45,725 nucleotides of DNA from Alphaproteobacteria bacterium (GCA_022600345.1 JAHZKP010000081.1:1-45725), one strand, 5' to 3'. Positions 8,742 to 17,171 are shown, counted from the first letter of the stretch. Made by a program: numbers and translations. The notes: a model not told the origin generated them from the letters alone.

Positions 8742-9467
8742 GGTGGGCCCCTTTGCGTCTCATTTGGGTATGATGAGACATATGGGGTGTTTTGACTTAT
8801 CGGTCAACCTTTTCGGACGCCGAAACATGCGGGTTTGCGAAAGGATCTTCTGTGTTCCTTATGGGTACACCCAAAGGGGACGAAACTTGTAGCGCTGCCA
8901 TTTGTGACATTGCCTCGTATCATCTCAAGGCAAGGCCTGCCGGATCCGAGAGACCGCCGCGGCGAGCCGGGAGGCCGTTTGGGTTCATCGTTCTGTTGGG
9001 TAGTCAGTGACGCGTGCGCGCGTAGCGGTCGGAAAAGTCCCGCCACAGGCAATTTCTTCGCGCGCGATAGCGTCGGAAAACTCGACGGGCCTTTTCATTC
9101 CTCGGGTAACATTTCAGTCCGTATGGCAACACTTTGCCGGCGGTTTCTGCTGGCGGCCATACACGGTGACCTAAAGCGGTTTACACCAACAAGATCCGTG
9201 CGACGCTGCGCGGAGAAAGCGGACATTGCTGCGGCGGTATCAAAATGCGGTTAGCCGATACCGGTGAGTACGGCCCCTCCACTCTCGTTAGCGACCGTTC
9301 CTACCGATGCCGCTGGGCCAAATGGCACCCATCCGGACCGACGCGAGCAATCAGTCATGAATTAGAACAAATTGGGAACACAATTCACAGCCAAGACCTT
9401 TGGGTATCGAGATTCTTTTCAGATTTCGTTGCGCGTTTGATTTGGGGCGGTCGCCATAGAGGGAACA
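8742..9467. other. Intergenic region between resolvase and Pycsar-like pair
   Basis: About 725 bases. Apart from the inverted repeat at 8757-8779 I see no supportable gene. Overlapping frames at 8835-9254 (plus) and 8804-9052 (minus) resemble nothing known. The part nearest 9468 must contain the promoter of the effector gene; a purine-rich AGAGGGA at 9458-9464 is its ribosome site. Confidence 0.45.
8757..8779. promoter_or_regulatory. 7-bp inverted repeat upstream of the resolvase
   Basis: GTCTCAT (8757-8763) and ATGAGAC (8773-8779) form a perfect inverted repeat with a nine-base spacer, 16-38 bases upstream of the resolvase start. Resolvases commonly bind imperfect palindromes beside their own gene as recombination subsites and as an autorepression operator. 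Assignment to either role is inference. Confidence 0.4.
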
Positions 9468-10013
9468 ATGGCTCAGAACGCTTCCGAGGCGCGATTGATG
9501 TTCGCGCTTGGGCTAGCCAATGATTGGTTGAAGTATGCAGAGGTCAAGAACGGCGCCCTGTTGACCATCAACGGCGCGTTGATCGTGGGCATGCATCAGA
9601 TGCTGGACTGGCACGAAATGCCGCCCGTCCTCATTGAAGCCTATGTGTGGATAGCGACGGCGTTTCTGGCGGCATCAATGCTAGTGGGGTTGGCCTCTTT
9701 TTACGCGCGGACCAAAACGTTTGGGTTCGACATCGAAAACGTCACGGGCAATGGAGCGTCTAACGCCCTATACTACGGTCACCTGGCGGACATGAAGCGC
9801 ACTGACGTATTGTCGCGACTGGTCGATGGTTACGACCCGACTATTCCCAATCGTTATCTAGAAGACGCCGCGGAGCAAATCATCATCAACTCGAAGATCA
9901 CTCGACGGAAGTTTGCCCTCTTCAACTTCGCGCTGATGTTAACGATCGCGGCTGGCGTGACGCCCGTCGGCGCCCTCCTTTATTACTGGAGCTTTTGCGA
10001 TGACAGACTTTAG
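9468..10013 (+). CDS. Pycsar-type membrane effector (DUF5706/PycTM-like)
   Basis: A 181-residue membrane protein. The start AEVKNGALLTINGALIVG (about residues 24-41) matches the N-terminal signature of the DUF5706/PycTM family, with hydrophobic segments at about 29-46, 54-79 and 148-175 and a soluble region between the second and third. In Pycsar systems the cyclic pyrimidine nucleotide made during phage infection activates such an effector, which damages the inner membrane and stops phage spread by killing or arresting the cell. The ATG at 9468 follows AGAGGGA. It overlaps the cyclase gene by 14 bases, implying translational coupling, and that pairing is the main support for the call. Confidence 0.78.
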   Translation: MAQNASEARLMFALGLANDWLKYAEVKNGALLTINGALIVGMHQMLDWHEMPPVLIEAYVWIATAFLAASMLVGLASFYARTKTFGFDIENVTGNGASNALYYGHLADMKRTDVLSRLVDGYDPTIPNRYLEDAAEQIIINSKITRRKFALFNFALMLTIAAGVTPVGALLYYWSFCDDRL

Positions 10014-10884
10014 GAGTGCGGTAAACCGCGTCGCCGAGGCAGCGGCGGAAGTAATCGGACTGAGGCCAAACTCGGTTCAGGCCATTATCGACGACGAGAC
10101 TCGAATCTTGGGAGAGGCGGTAGGGGTCACGCGGCGGAACACCATTCCGACGACTAAAGAGATCCCGCTGGAAAAGCCCAGCAACTGGCTCGAAATCCCT
10201 GACGTGATCGCCTGCTTCGTCGATATGCAAGGCTCGACAAATCTGAGCGCAACGACGCACCCGAAAACCACGGCCAAGGCGTACCGCTATTTCACCAACA
10301 CTGCGATACGCATTTTCGATGACTTCGACGCGGACTACATTGACGTCCGCGGCGACGGTGTGTTCGCCTTGTTCAACAGCGATCGGCCACACACGGCGCT
10401 AGCGGCGACGGTATCGTTTAAGGACTTCGTCAACCGGGATTTCACGCCGCGCATCGAGAAGATGACCGGACTGAGCATCGGTGGGCACTATGGCATCGAT
10501 CGGAAGAACGTGTTGGTGCGGCGTATGGGGCTGAAGTTCAATAAAGGCGACATCCACCGGCAGAACGAGGTCTGGGCGGGCAAGCCGATCAACATGGCAG
10601 CGAAGTTGGCCAGCCGTTCGAACAACGGGGAAATCTGGGTGTCAAAGCGCTTCCACGATCGATTATGGGGGGAGAACACACTTATGACCTGTGGCTGCGT
10701 CGGCGGGGAGTACACCGGCGTAAAAGCGAAATTGTGGAATGATTTTTCGGTGAAGGACGACGACCGGTTCGATTTTGAAACGGCTTGCGTCCTGACGAGC
10801 AACTGGTGCGAGCGCCACGGCAAATCGTTCTGCAAGTCTATCGTCAAATACGATCTAGAGAAGAAAGCACCGCGCGGTGGCTAG
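10000..10884 (+). CDS. Class III nucleotide cyclase, Pycsar pyrimidine cyclase-like (PycC)
   Basis: A 294-residue cytoplasmic protein with one class III cyclase catalytic domain (about residues 65-255). Two metal-binding aspartates are visible: D75 in CFVDMQGST and D119 in YIDVRGDGVFALF. Transition-state residues appear as N198 and R206 in PINMAAKLASRS. The catalytic set is therefore complete. Adenylate cyclase-type sensor or membrane domains are absent. Gene order and a 14-base overlap with the DUF5706-like effector fit Pycsar, in which PycC makes cyclic UMP or cyclic CMP on infection. Which base it uses cannot be decided here. A stand-alone adenylate or guanylate cyclase is the alternative, less likely given the neighbour. 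Confidence 0.8.
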   Translation: MTDFRSAVNRVAEAAAEVIGLRPNSVQAIIDDETRILGEAVGVTRRNTIPTTKEIPLEKPSNWLEIPDVIACFVDMQGSTNLSATTHPKTTAKAYRYFTNTAIRIFDDFDADYIDVRGDGVFALFNSDRPHTALAATVSFKDFVNRDFTPRIEKMTGLSIGGHYGIDRKNVLVRRMGLKFNKGDIHRQNEVWAGKPINMAAKLASRSNNGEIWVSKRFHDRLWGENTLMTCGCVGGEYTGVKAKLWNDFSVKDDDRFDFETACVLTSNWCERHGKSFCKSIVKYDLEKKAPRGG

Positions 10885-10982
10885 GGTCCGAGCCGGGCAG
10901 CAGCCATTTGATGGAGCCGAACTGAAGAGGTGTCGGAATTTCCTTTCGGCGCGATTACGACGACAGCGCAGTGGGATAGAGA

Positions 10983-12200
10983 ATGAACATTGGGGCGACG
11001 ACATTCAGTTGCATTTATTGCGGCCGACAAAAGCCGGAGGCAGAACGCTCGCTAGAGCACATCTGGCCCGAAGGCCTGGCTGGAAAATTCACGCCGGATT
11101 TCTTTAAGACGCGGGAAGCGTGCGGCACATGTAACAATCTCTTGGGACAGTTCGTGGATGGCGAGTTTCAGCGGAGCTTCTTCACGTCAGTCGAGGAAAG
11201 CGGTGCCGCGCTGACATTTCTTGATACGACCACGGCGATTGCGTTGCCACTCGTATATATGGGAACACTGGCGGATCAGCCGTCCGGCGGCGAGGTTTGT
11301 GAGAGTTGGCTTGGGCCGCGCGGCGAGCGCATCTATTTCCTTCATGCAGAAGACCGCGCCGACTTCGCCTCTTATGCCGGGGGCGACCCTATCAAGCGGA
11401 AAATAAGCGACGGCGGACGCGTCTACATGAGCTTCTCAAGGCCTAACGCGTACTGGATTCACACCGCGGTCGCGTCCGCGCGCGAAAAGTTCCGGAACGC
11501 GGAGTTTCGGCTTCTGACAGTCGTCGACGAACCCACGCTGCTAGAGCTGTGTTCGCCGGAAAGCGATCAATCGGCAAAGGACCGAGCCTTTCTCGATTCC
11601 CATTGGCGCGCAAAGACCAATCAAGTGCGCCAGACGATGCTGCTCGATCACGGCGCGCGGTTCCAGTGCAAGCTGGCTCTTGGATTCGGCAGCGCACTGT
11701 TCGGCCGGGCGTTCCAAGAGACGGACTATGAGACTCTCCTGCGGAAGGCGCTGTGGGAACGCGACCCAGAAAAGAGGGCGAATATTCCGATCCTCGGCAC
11801 ACCGGTTGTGCCCGGTGTCCGCGATGGCGACGAACAACTGCTGGGATATCCGGGCGCATATACCTTTGCGTTTATGCGGTCGGGTGACGTCGCCATGGTG
11901 ATGGTTTATTTGCCGAGCACGCGCTCATTCCGTACCGTCATGGCCCCCGAGTCCCAGGGCCTGTCGAGCCGTCTCCTTGGGCAGTTCAACGACGGTTTCG
12001 TTGTTTTGCTTGTTCCTGGCCTTCAAGCGCATTTCGGTCCGATTCATCTGACGCCCTACGTCCTGCATCGACACGGCGGGCCACAGATCCCCGAACTCGT
12101 CGAACTGGAATCCAAGCGCAAGACTATCGAGCAATTAGAAACGGATGTGTCGCGCTGGAATGTGCCACAAAACGGGCGGCTTGGGTCTGGCAGCAACTAG
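10983..12200 (+). CDS. HNH-like zinc-motif protein, probable nuclease (1)
   Basis: A 405-residue protein with an N-terminal HNH-like core: C10-x2-C13 (CIYC), E25-H26 in LEHIWPEGL, and C47-x2-C50-N51 (CGTCNN), with an aspartate soon after (D59). Paired CxxC ligands around an E-H and a C-N are typical of zinc-stabilised HNH (beta-beta-alpha metal) nucleases. The remaining ~330 residues match nothing I recognise and could be a recognition or sensor domain. It lies 98 bases after the cyclase on the same strand, so co-transcription is likely. It is not a canonical Pycsar component. It may extend the defence locus or be a separate system. Nuclease activity is inferred from motif spacing only. Confidence 0.72.
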   Translation: MNIGATTFSCIYCGRQKPEAERSLEHIWPEGLAGKFTPDFFKTREACGTCNNLLGQFVDGEFQRSFFTSVEESGAALTFLDTTTAIALPLVYMGTLADQPSGGEVCESWLGPRGERIYFLHAEDRADFASYAGGDPIKRKISDGGRVYMSFSRPNAYWIHTAVASAREKFRNAEFRLLTVVDEPTLLELCSPESDQSAKDRAFLDSHWRAKTNQVRQTMLLDHGARFQCKLALGFGSALFGRAFQETDYETLLRKALWERDPEKRANIPILGTPVVPGVRDGDEQLLGYPGAYTFAFMRSGDVAMVMVYLPSTRSFRTVMAPESQGLSSRLLGQFNDGFVVLLVPGLQAHFGPIHLTPYVLHRHGGPQIPELVELESKRKTIEQLETDVSRWNVPQNGRLGSGSN

Positions 12201-12509
12201 AGCAGAAAGCTAACGAAATTACTTCAAAACCGGACGCAGTCGAAGCAGGTAACATGAGCAACCGCCGCAGTTTGTTCGATGTCGGCTTCTGGGATAACAT
12301 CGAACAAGCAGCGACTTGGTTGTCAATGGTTGCCTCGATCCGATGCCGTCCCTCAGCCGACTGTCGCAGCGGGCCCGAGGAATATCGCCCATAGAGAGTC
12401 GTCTTCCTGCGAAATTCGGCATTCCGTAACATTAAAGTTTATTGGAGCGAAGCACGCCTCAATTAGATATCTAACAGCTCAAGCCAAATCCCCTCGGAGT
12501 GCTTCCCTC
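12201..12509. other. Gap between the two HNH-like genes
   Basis: 309 bases with no supportable gene. An in-frame extension of the next gene to 12279 exists, but its sequence is low quality and lies before the CxxC motif that begins these proteins. The gap is long enough for a separate promoter. Confidence 0.4.
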
Positions 12510-13244
12510 ATGACTGATGTAACCGACCCCTTATGTTGGATCTGCCGTCAGGATGCTGCGACTTCAGGCGAGCATAAGACCAAGCGCTCCGACCTTGCCG
12601 CTGTCCTCCGCAAGCCATCGCAAGAGCATCCGCTCTACTTCCACGACTTGGAACGACAAAATAAGCCCGTAAAGAGTCTGGATGCGAAAATACTCAAGGC
12701 GCCCAAATTCATCTGCCACGACTGCAATACTACACGCACCCAGCCGCACGACCGAGCCTGGGAACAAATGTCTGAGCGACTCCGGCGCTGCCGCCTAGAG
12801 GTTGGCCATTGGGTACGCGCCAACCGGATCTTTACGTATGAGCCCCGTCGGCAAATGATCGATGTACATCTCTTCTTTATCAAGCTTTTTGGCTGCATGC
12901 TGACTGAGGCCACGGCGAACGGATACGACGTCCCCATAGATATCGCGCCGTTTTCTGAGGCGATCATGACTGGCCGCCCTCACCCAGAGGTGCTCCTCCA
13001 ATTCGGAATATGTGATGGTATCGTCGGCAGGACAGACTTGCATTGCTGGAAGACAGATGAAGAAGCAGTGATTGCTGGTTGGCTTTATCAGCTGGATAGG
13101 ATTGCCGTGAGCGTCGTGTTCGCGCAGGCAGGACGTTGGGAACCCAGCGCAGATTTCTGGCACCCGAGATCACCGACGAATTCGAAGCGTTTCCGGATAG
13201 CGGATTTCCGGTACGCGCATTTAGCAGCTACAGAAGAACAATGA
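12510..13244 (+). CDS. HNH-like zinc-motif protein, probable nuclease (2)
   Basis: A 244-residue protein with the same ligand order as its neighbour: C9-x2-C12 (CWIC), E21-H22 in SGEHKTKRSDL, C69-x2-C72-N73 (CHDCN), followed by QPHDRAWE (78-85) that could supply another metal ligand. The remaining ~150 residues are unrecognised. I start at the ATG at 12510, which places the first CxxC eight residues in, as in the preceding gene. The C-terminal portions of the two proteins do not look alike, so they share a core and not a whole-length duplication. It is the last gene on this strand before the resolvase remnant. Confidence 0.65.
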   Translation: MTDVTDPLCWICRQDAATSGEHKTKRSDLAAVLRKPSQEHPLYFHDLERQNKPVKSLDAKILKAPKFICHDCNTTRTQPHDRAWEQMSERLRRCRLEVGHWVRANRIFTYEPRRQMIDVHLFFIKLFGCMLTEATANGYDVPIDIAPFSEAIMTGRPHPEVLLQFGICDGIVGRTDLHCWKTDEEAVIAGWLYQLDRIAVSVVFAQAGRWEPSADFWHPRSPTNSKRFRIADFRYAHLAATEEQ

Positions 13245-13621
13245 ACTTCGACCCGGTTCAGACTCGGCGATTCTAGAATTTATCAATCCGACCGCTCACC
13301 CCGTGTTAGCGGACGTCGCGCTGTTCCCCGCAAGGCAACCCGGGAAGACCAGCGCGCAAGTCGGCTAATGGGATGTTGCGACTGCCTATCGGTATTACCG
13401 CGACGCGAAGGGCCAATAGGGAGAGCGGCCCGCTAGGTGATCCCTGCCAAAAATGTCGTCTGCTTGCTGCGGCTTAGCCGATCAGCAGCGCAGCCGTGAG
13501 CAACGCAAAGTTACCCTAAGGGAACATACCGTGCTGACTGCGCTCAAATCCTCAGCCTCGCTCTGATTGGGAGTGCGCCAGAAAGACAGGTAATCGGCTG
13601 TTCTCGGCGCAGGACATCGTG
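13245..13621. other. Intergenic region before the resolvase remnant
   Basis: About 375 bases with no supportable gene, RNA or clear hairpin terminator. Frames in all directions are short and broken. It may contain decayed coding sequence of the resolvase whose end survives downstream. Confidence 0.4.
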
Positions 13622-13816
13622 GAGGCGAAAGCATGGTTGGCGACCCCGAAAGGCCGCCCCGCGACTATCGACCGAGATGCCGTTGGGCGGTTGCTCGCCG
13701 ACGGTATCAGTCCAGCCGAGGTCGCGCGCCGCCTTGGCATCAGCCGAACGCAGGTGTAAAGGGTCAAGTCGGAGTTTGAGCCGGCAAGCCAGAGAAGCGA
13801 TAACGCGATGGAGTAA
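13622..13816 (+). pseudogene. Serine resolvase, C-terminal remnant with nonsense codon
   Basis: Reading from 13622 gives EAKAWLATPKGRPATIDRDA followed by a resolvase-type helix-turn-helix (LADGISPAEVARRLGISRTQV). A TAA at 13757-13759 sits where these proteins have a tyrosine; beyond it the frame continues RVKSEFEPASQRSDNAME to a second stop at 13814-13816. The catalytic domain with the active serine is missing upstream. It is therefore a truncated and nonsense-mutated copy. It resembles, without being identical to, the C-terminus of the intact resolvase at 8154-8741 and points the opposite way, so it is probably the trace of a second mobile element. Confidence 0.75.
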
Positions 13817-13911
13817 CACCGATGATTGCCAAGCCCGCTGGCGTGCTGCCGCTCTGGGGGCAGGTGAGTGTAGTCAGGATAAAAAGCCCGATCTGCCGCA
13901 GAGATTGTAAG

Positions 13912-16755
13912 TCAAATCCTCTCCAGAATTTTATTGAACAGGCGATCGATAAAGCCTCTCATCCCGGAATTTTGATCGGGTTTCCGGGCGATCGAAAAAA
14001 TTCTCAATACCAATGCATTGATGCTGAAGGCAACGAGCAAAGAGATTGCCAAACTCACATAAGCAATCGGCCATAGGTAACTGCGAGCTTCAGCTAGCAC
14101 GTTATCGATCTCGCCAGGGCGCGTGGACAAAAGCAGGACGCCGATGACATTTTTCAGCCGCGTGATGGGGATGGCGACGGAGACGATCTGCTCACTCCTC
14201 TCGTTAAGCAGCAGCATCGCGGTGTCCTCGCCCTTCAGCGCGCGGCGCACTTCCGGATAATACTGGCCGTTGGCGTTGCCGATCTCGCGGTAGACCTGCA
14301 CTTTCTGGCCGATCAGTCGATACTGGAGGCGCGTCCAAAGGTTCTTCGTATTTGTTGTTGCGGTGCGCTCGGTCTGCTGGGCAATGATGTCGCCGCTCGC
14401 CAGAAGGTCGCTGGAATCGACGACGAGATCTCCATTGCGATCGTAGATGCGTGCGCGCGTGCCGTCCGGCTCGGTGAGGCGCCGAAAGATGGGTGCGACC
14501 CTTTCAGGCTGGATGGAAAGCTGCAACGACGCGAAGCCATCGGACCGGAAGGGGATCAGCGATTCCTTGGCGGCGGGAAGTCGGTCGGGATCGACGCGGA
14601 TCTCGCCGTTACGAACCATGGCATTGCCCGCGATGGCAGCTGCGATAATCTTTCCCTGAGTGCGCATCGCTTCGCGCTTGGCGTTGATGAGCCAGCTCGA
14701 ATCCAAACTCTGATACAGTATTGCGAGAAAAAGAAACAGCCAACCCACCAAAGGCGCGGCAATAATCAACTTCCGCAGTTTCGAAACTTGTTTTCTCTCA
14801 TTGCTGCGACACGCCGCGAGATAAGACTCTGCTGGACGCATGCTTGTTGCATAGTTCGGTGCTGAAGCGAGCTCCAACGCTTCATCAAGTTGGAGCCCGC
14901 GTCGTGTAAGAAGGCTTTGATCACGTTCTCCGGCTACCCAATTCCGCGCCTCTTTGAGCACCTGATCTCTTAGCTGAAGTGCGTCCTTCTCTTGTTGCAA
15001 CCAATCTGAGATTGGCTTCCGGCGAAGAAGAGTTTCGTGAGCAACTTCCAGCGTAGTGTCGCCTGATGCATCTCCGCTTCGACAAAGCAGTCTTTCTTCT
15101 ACCAATGCATCCGCGAGCGGGCGCAGCCCACGGCGTTCGTTGGTCAGTAGATCGGTCTCGTACGCAACTATTCTCTTTGCGCTGGGCGGAGTTGCGTCGG
15201 CGTCCCAAGTGGCCAAGTGCGGGACAAACAACTTTCTTACTGCTGCTTCATCCATTCCGGCCCTTTTTTGCGCTGCCTTAAGCCTTCGCGACAGGGCTCC
15301 CCCCATTCCTCCGCTCGCATTGAAGCTTTCGAGTGTGAGTTTGGCTCGGGAACCGGAACGGTTATCCTCGACGAGCTGACGCAAGGTATAAGCGAGAAGG
15401 GGCAGCGCATCGGCACCGTCGGCCTGGGCAATAAGTTCCTGCGTTAAAATCGGATCAATGGAAACACGCATACCGACCGAATTGGCGACGGCGAGCGGCG
15501 CTTCGATGATCTCGGTATAGGAAGTGCGCGAGATTGGCGGCAGCGGGAATAACTCCGGAGCCCTGAGGCCGTGACTGCTAGCGGCGTGAAGCAGCGCATC
15601 CATGCTGTCGGCACGGATTGTCCAAAGCAGGATCGGTGGCGTGGCAAGTCTTGGCTTGTCGTATTCTGATGGCGCCAGCAACCCGGCGATGATCGCGAGG
15701 AAGCGGTTGCTCTCTTCAGCGTCTTCGGCCGCGAAAAGTTCCTCCGCTTGGTCGATGGCAATGATCGGCGTCGGCGGTGGCGCATCGGGATTGGCTAGGC
15801 GTTGCTTGGCCGTGCCGAGGGCCGAGGCCTCGTCGATAAGAGCGCTCAGCGATCTCAGTGCTTCGGCTGGCTGGGCTCTTAACGCCCCGTGTATATCGAC
15901 AGCTCTTCGTGCCAGACCGTGCTGTGCGAAGAAGGCTGCAAACTGGCGACCGATTCCGCTATCGCCAGTCAGTATGCCAGTGGCTGGCCGCAGGATAGCT
16001 ATCGCCGTGAAGTCCGGATCCCGGACGAGCCTTGGCCAAAGGCCAGCCTTCAAATAGCTCGACTTGCCAGCGCCAGAAGCAGCCTGGATCACAATGATCT
16101 CCCCTTGTCCACCATGTAGCGCTTTTCGACGGGACTTACGCAGATCCGCGAAGCCTCTCGCGATGTCCCCGGCGCGCCCAAAGAACAGAGCCGCTTCGCC
16201 TTGCGAAAAGCCAGCAAGTCCAGGGTAAGGTGTGGCGGAGTCCAGATTGCCGGGTGACCAAGCGAAACTGTCGGGTGAAATACCCAGTTGTTCAAGCCGG
16301 GCTTTAACCCGGGTGAGCGTTGGTGCATGAAACGATATGGTTCGCTCTTGGCCCGAGTGGCTCACAGTGAAGTGGGCCTCGCGCGGTTGCAGCGAGGCAT
16401 CGACGATCTGGCGATCGCGATGGATGGCGAGACGCTCGTCCTCAACGGTCAGCGTATCTTCCGGCACACGCGCGGGCAGGATTACCGGCATGATCGCCTT
16501 GCCCATGTCCTCTGCCATACGGAGTTCGACGTAGCATTCGGTGGAAGCCAGTGAATGCGGAGAGACGAGGAATAGCACTGCCTCGCAGCGTTCGTTGGCC
16601 TTAGCGAGCGCCTCCTTCCAGCGCGCGCCGGCACCAATACCGTGCAGGTCGAGAAAGACGTCGTCCTTGGCCCACCCTTCGGCGATCAGCCACTGCTGCA
16701 CCGCCAGGGCCTCGAAATTGTCTTTGCTGGAATGACTAATGAAAAGCCGCGCCAC
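13912..16755 (-). CDS. TIR-STAND NTPase with ChvG-like membrane sensor domain
   Basis: A 947-residue multidomain protein. Residues 1-130 are a TIR domain (ARLFISHSSKD start; SPHSLASTECYVEL, with E77 the likely NAD-cleaving glutamate). Residues 176-590 are an nSTAND1-type NTPase: YPGLAGFSQGEAALFFGR entry motif, Walker A AASGAGKSS (225-233), Walker B IIAIDQAEE (331-339). A membrane helix (about 663-682) leads to ~200 residues matching the periplasmic sensor of ChvG kinases (QPERVAPIFRRLTEPDGTRA, YPEVRRALKGED, IVSVAIPITRL), then a second helix (895-917) and a short tail without HAMP or kinase domains. Start is GTG after GGGGG. Known TIR-STAND proteins deplete NAD on sensing invasion; here the sensor should face the periplasm. 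The domain calls are firm, the role is inferred. Confidence 0.88.
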   Translation of the reverse strand: MARLFISHSSKDNFEALAVQQWLIAEGWAKDDVFLDLHGIGAGARWKEALAKANERCEAVLFLVSPHSLASTECYVELRMAEDMGKAIMPVILPARVPEDTLTVEDERLAIHRDRQIVDASLQPREAHFTVSHSGQERTISFHAPTLTRVKARLEQLGISPDSFAWSPGNLDSATPYPGLAGFSQGEAALFFGRAGDIARGFADLRKSRRKALHGGQGEIIVIQAASGAGKSSYLKAGLWPRLVRDPDFTAIAILRPATGILTGDSGIGRQFAAFFAQHGLARRAVDIHGALRAQPAEALRSLSALIDEASALGTAKQRLANPDAPPPTPIIAIDQAEELFAAEDAEESNRFLAIIAGLLAPSEYDKPRLATPPILLWTIRADSMDALLHAASSHGLRAPELFPLPPISRTSYTEIIEAPLAVANSVGMRVSIDPILTQELIAQADGADALPLLAYTLRQLVEDNRSGSRAKLTLESFNASGGMGGALSRRLKAAQKRAGMDEAAVRKLFVPHLATWDADATPPSAKRIVAYETDLLTNERRGLRPLADALVEERLLCRSGDASGDTTLEVAHETLLRRKPISDWLQQEKDALQLRDQVLKEARNWVAGERDQSLLTRRGLQLDEALELASAPNYATSMRPAESYLAACRSNERKQVSKLRKLIIAAPLVGWLFLFLAILYQSLDSSWLINAKREAMRTQGKIIAAAIAGNAMVRNGEIRVDPDRLPAAKESLIPFRSDGFASLQLSIQPERVAPIFRRLTEPDGTRARIYDRNGDLVVDSSDLLASGDIIAQQTERTATTNTKNLWTRLQYRLIGQKVQVYREIGNANGQYYPEVRRALKGEDTAMLLLNERSEQIVSVAIPITRLKNVIGVLLLSTRPGEIDNVLAEARSYLWPIAYVSLAISLLVAFSINALVLRIFSIARKPDQNSGMRGFIDRLFNKILERI

Positions 16756-16911
16756 GTGCTAATCCCCCGCCGACACCCTCGCCAGTATGCGGAAAGGATA
16801 GCGATGCAGCGGGAGGGAAGCTAGGCGGAACGTGGCCTGCAAATTGGTCCGTTTTTGAATGTGGGGCGGAAGACCCGTCCCCATTGGTGGCCAAGTCGGG
16901 TATGGGTCATG

Positions 16912-16923
16912 TGTGGACGGCGC
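16912..16923. repeat. IS1111-group subterminal inverted repeat (downstream end)
   Basis: TGTGGACGGCGC, the exact reverse complement of 18269-18280. It lies 248 bases beyond the transposase stop codon. Confidence 0.8.
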
Positions 16924-17171
16924 GTTTTTGGCAAGGGTTTTCAGCTCGATTTTGCAACGTTGGTTGGGTGCTGTCATGTGTCCGACCTGTTGGTGCGGTA
17001 CTCATGACCGCTGGCCATAATGCTTTCCGCGAACCGGCTCCCAAATCGTTCGCACGCATTCATTGATGCGTTGACCCAAACGGGCTCTGCCTGTTCCCGG
17101 ACAACCGGTGCTGCATTATCTTACTAGCTTCCCCTCCCAAAACTTGAGCGCGTTCCGATTTAGGCAGTCCG
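16924..17171 (-). ncRNA. Candidate bridge/seek RNA region of the insertion sequence
   Basis: This 248-base non-coding stretch separates the transposase stop from the downstream inverted repeat. IS110-family elements encode a guide RNA that pairs with donor and target DNA, and in the IS1111 group it lies in the downstream non-coding end. Position and length fit; I did not fold it or identify its guide loops, so exact ends are unknown. Confidence 0.35.

Noticed and set aside
8835-9254. 139-residue plus-strand frame upstream of the Pycsar-like pair
   Set aside because: No family resemblance, no ribosome site that stands out, and overlapping frames on the other strand of similar quality.
13852-13866. 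Possible attachment-site copy of the tRNA-fMet 3' end (GGGGGCAGG)
   Set aside because: Only nine bases match, well within chance for GC-rich DNA; no longer duplicate of the tRNA end was seen in the window.
16759-16977. 72-residue minus-strand frame ending just before the TIR-STAND gene
   Set aside because: It extends into the insertion-sequence end, so it was created or altered by the insertion; composition is low quality.
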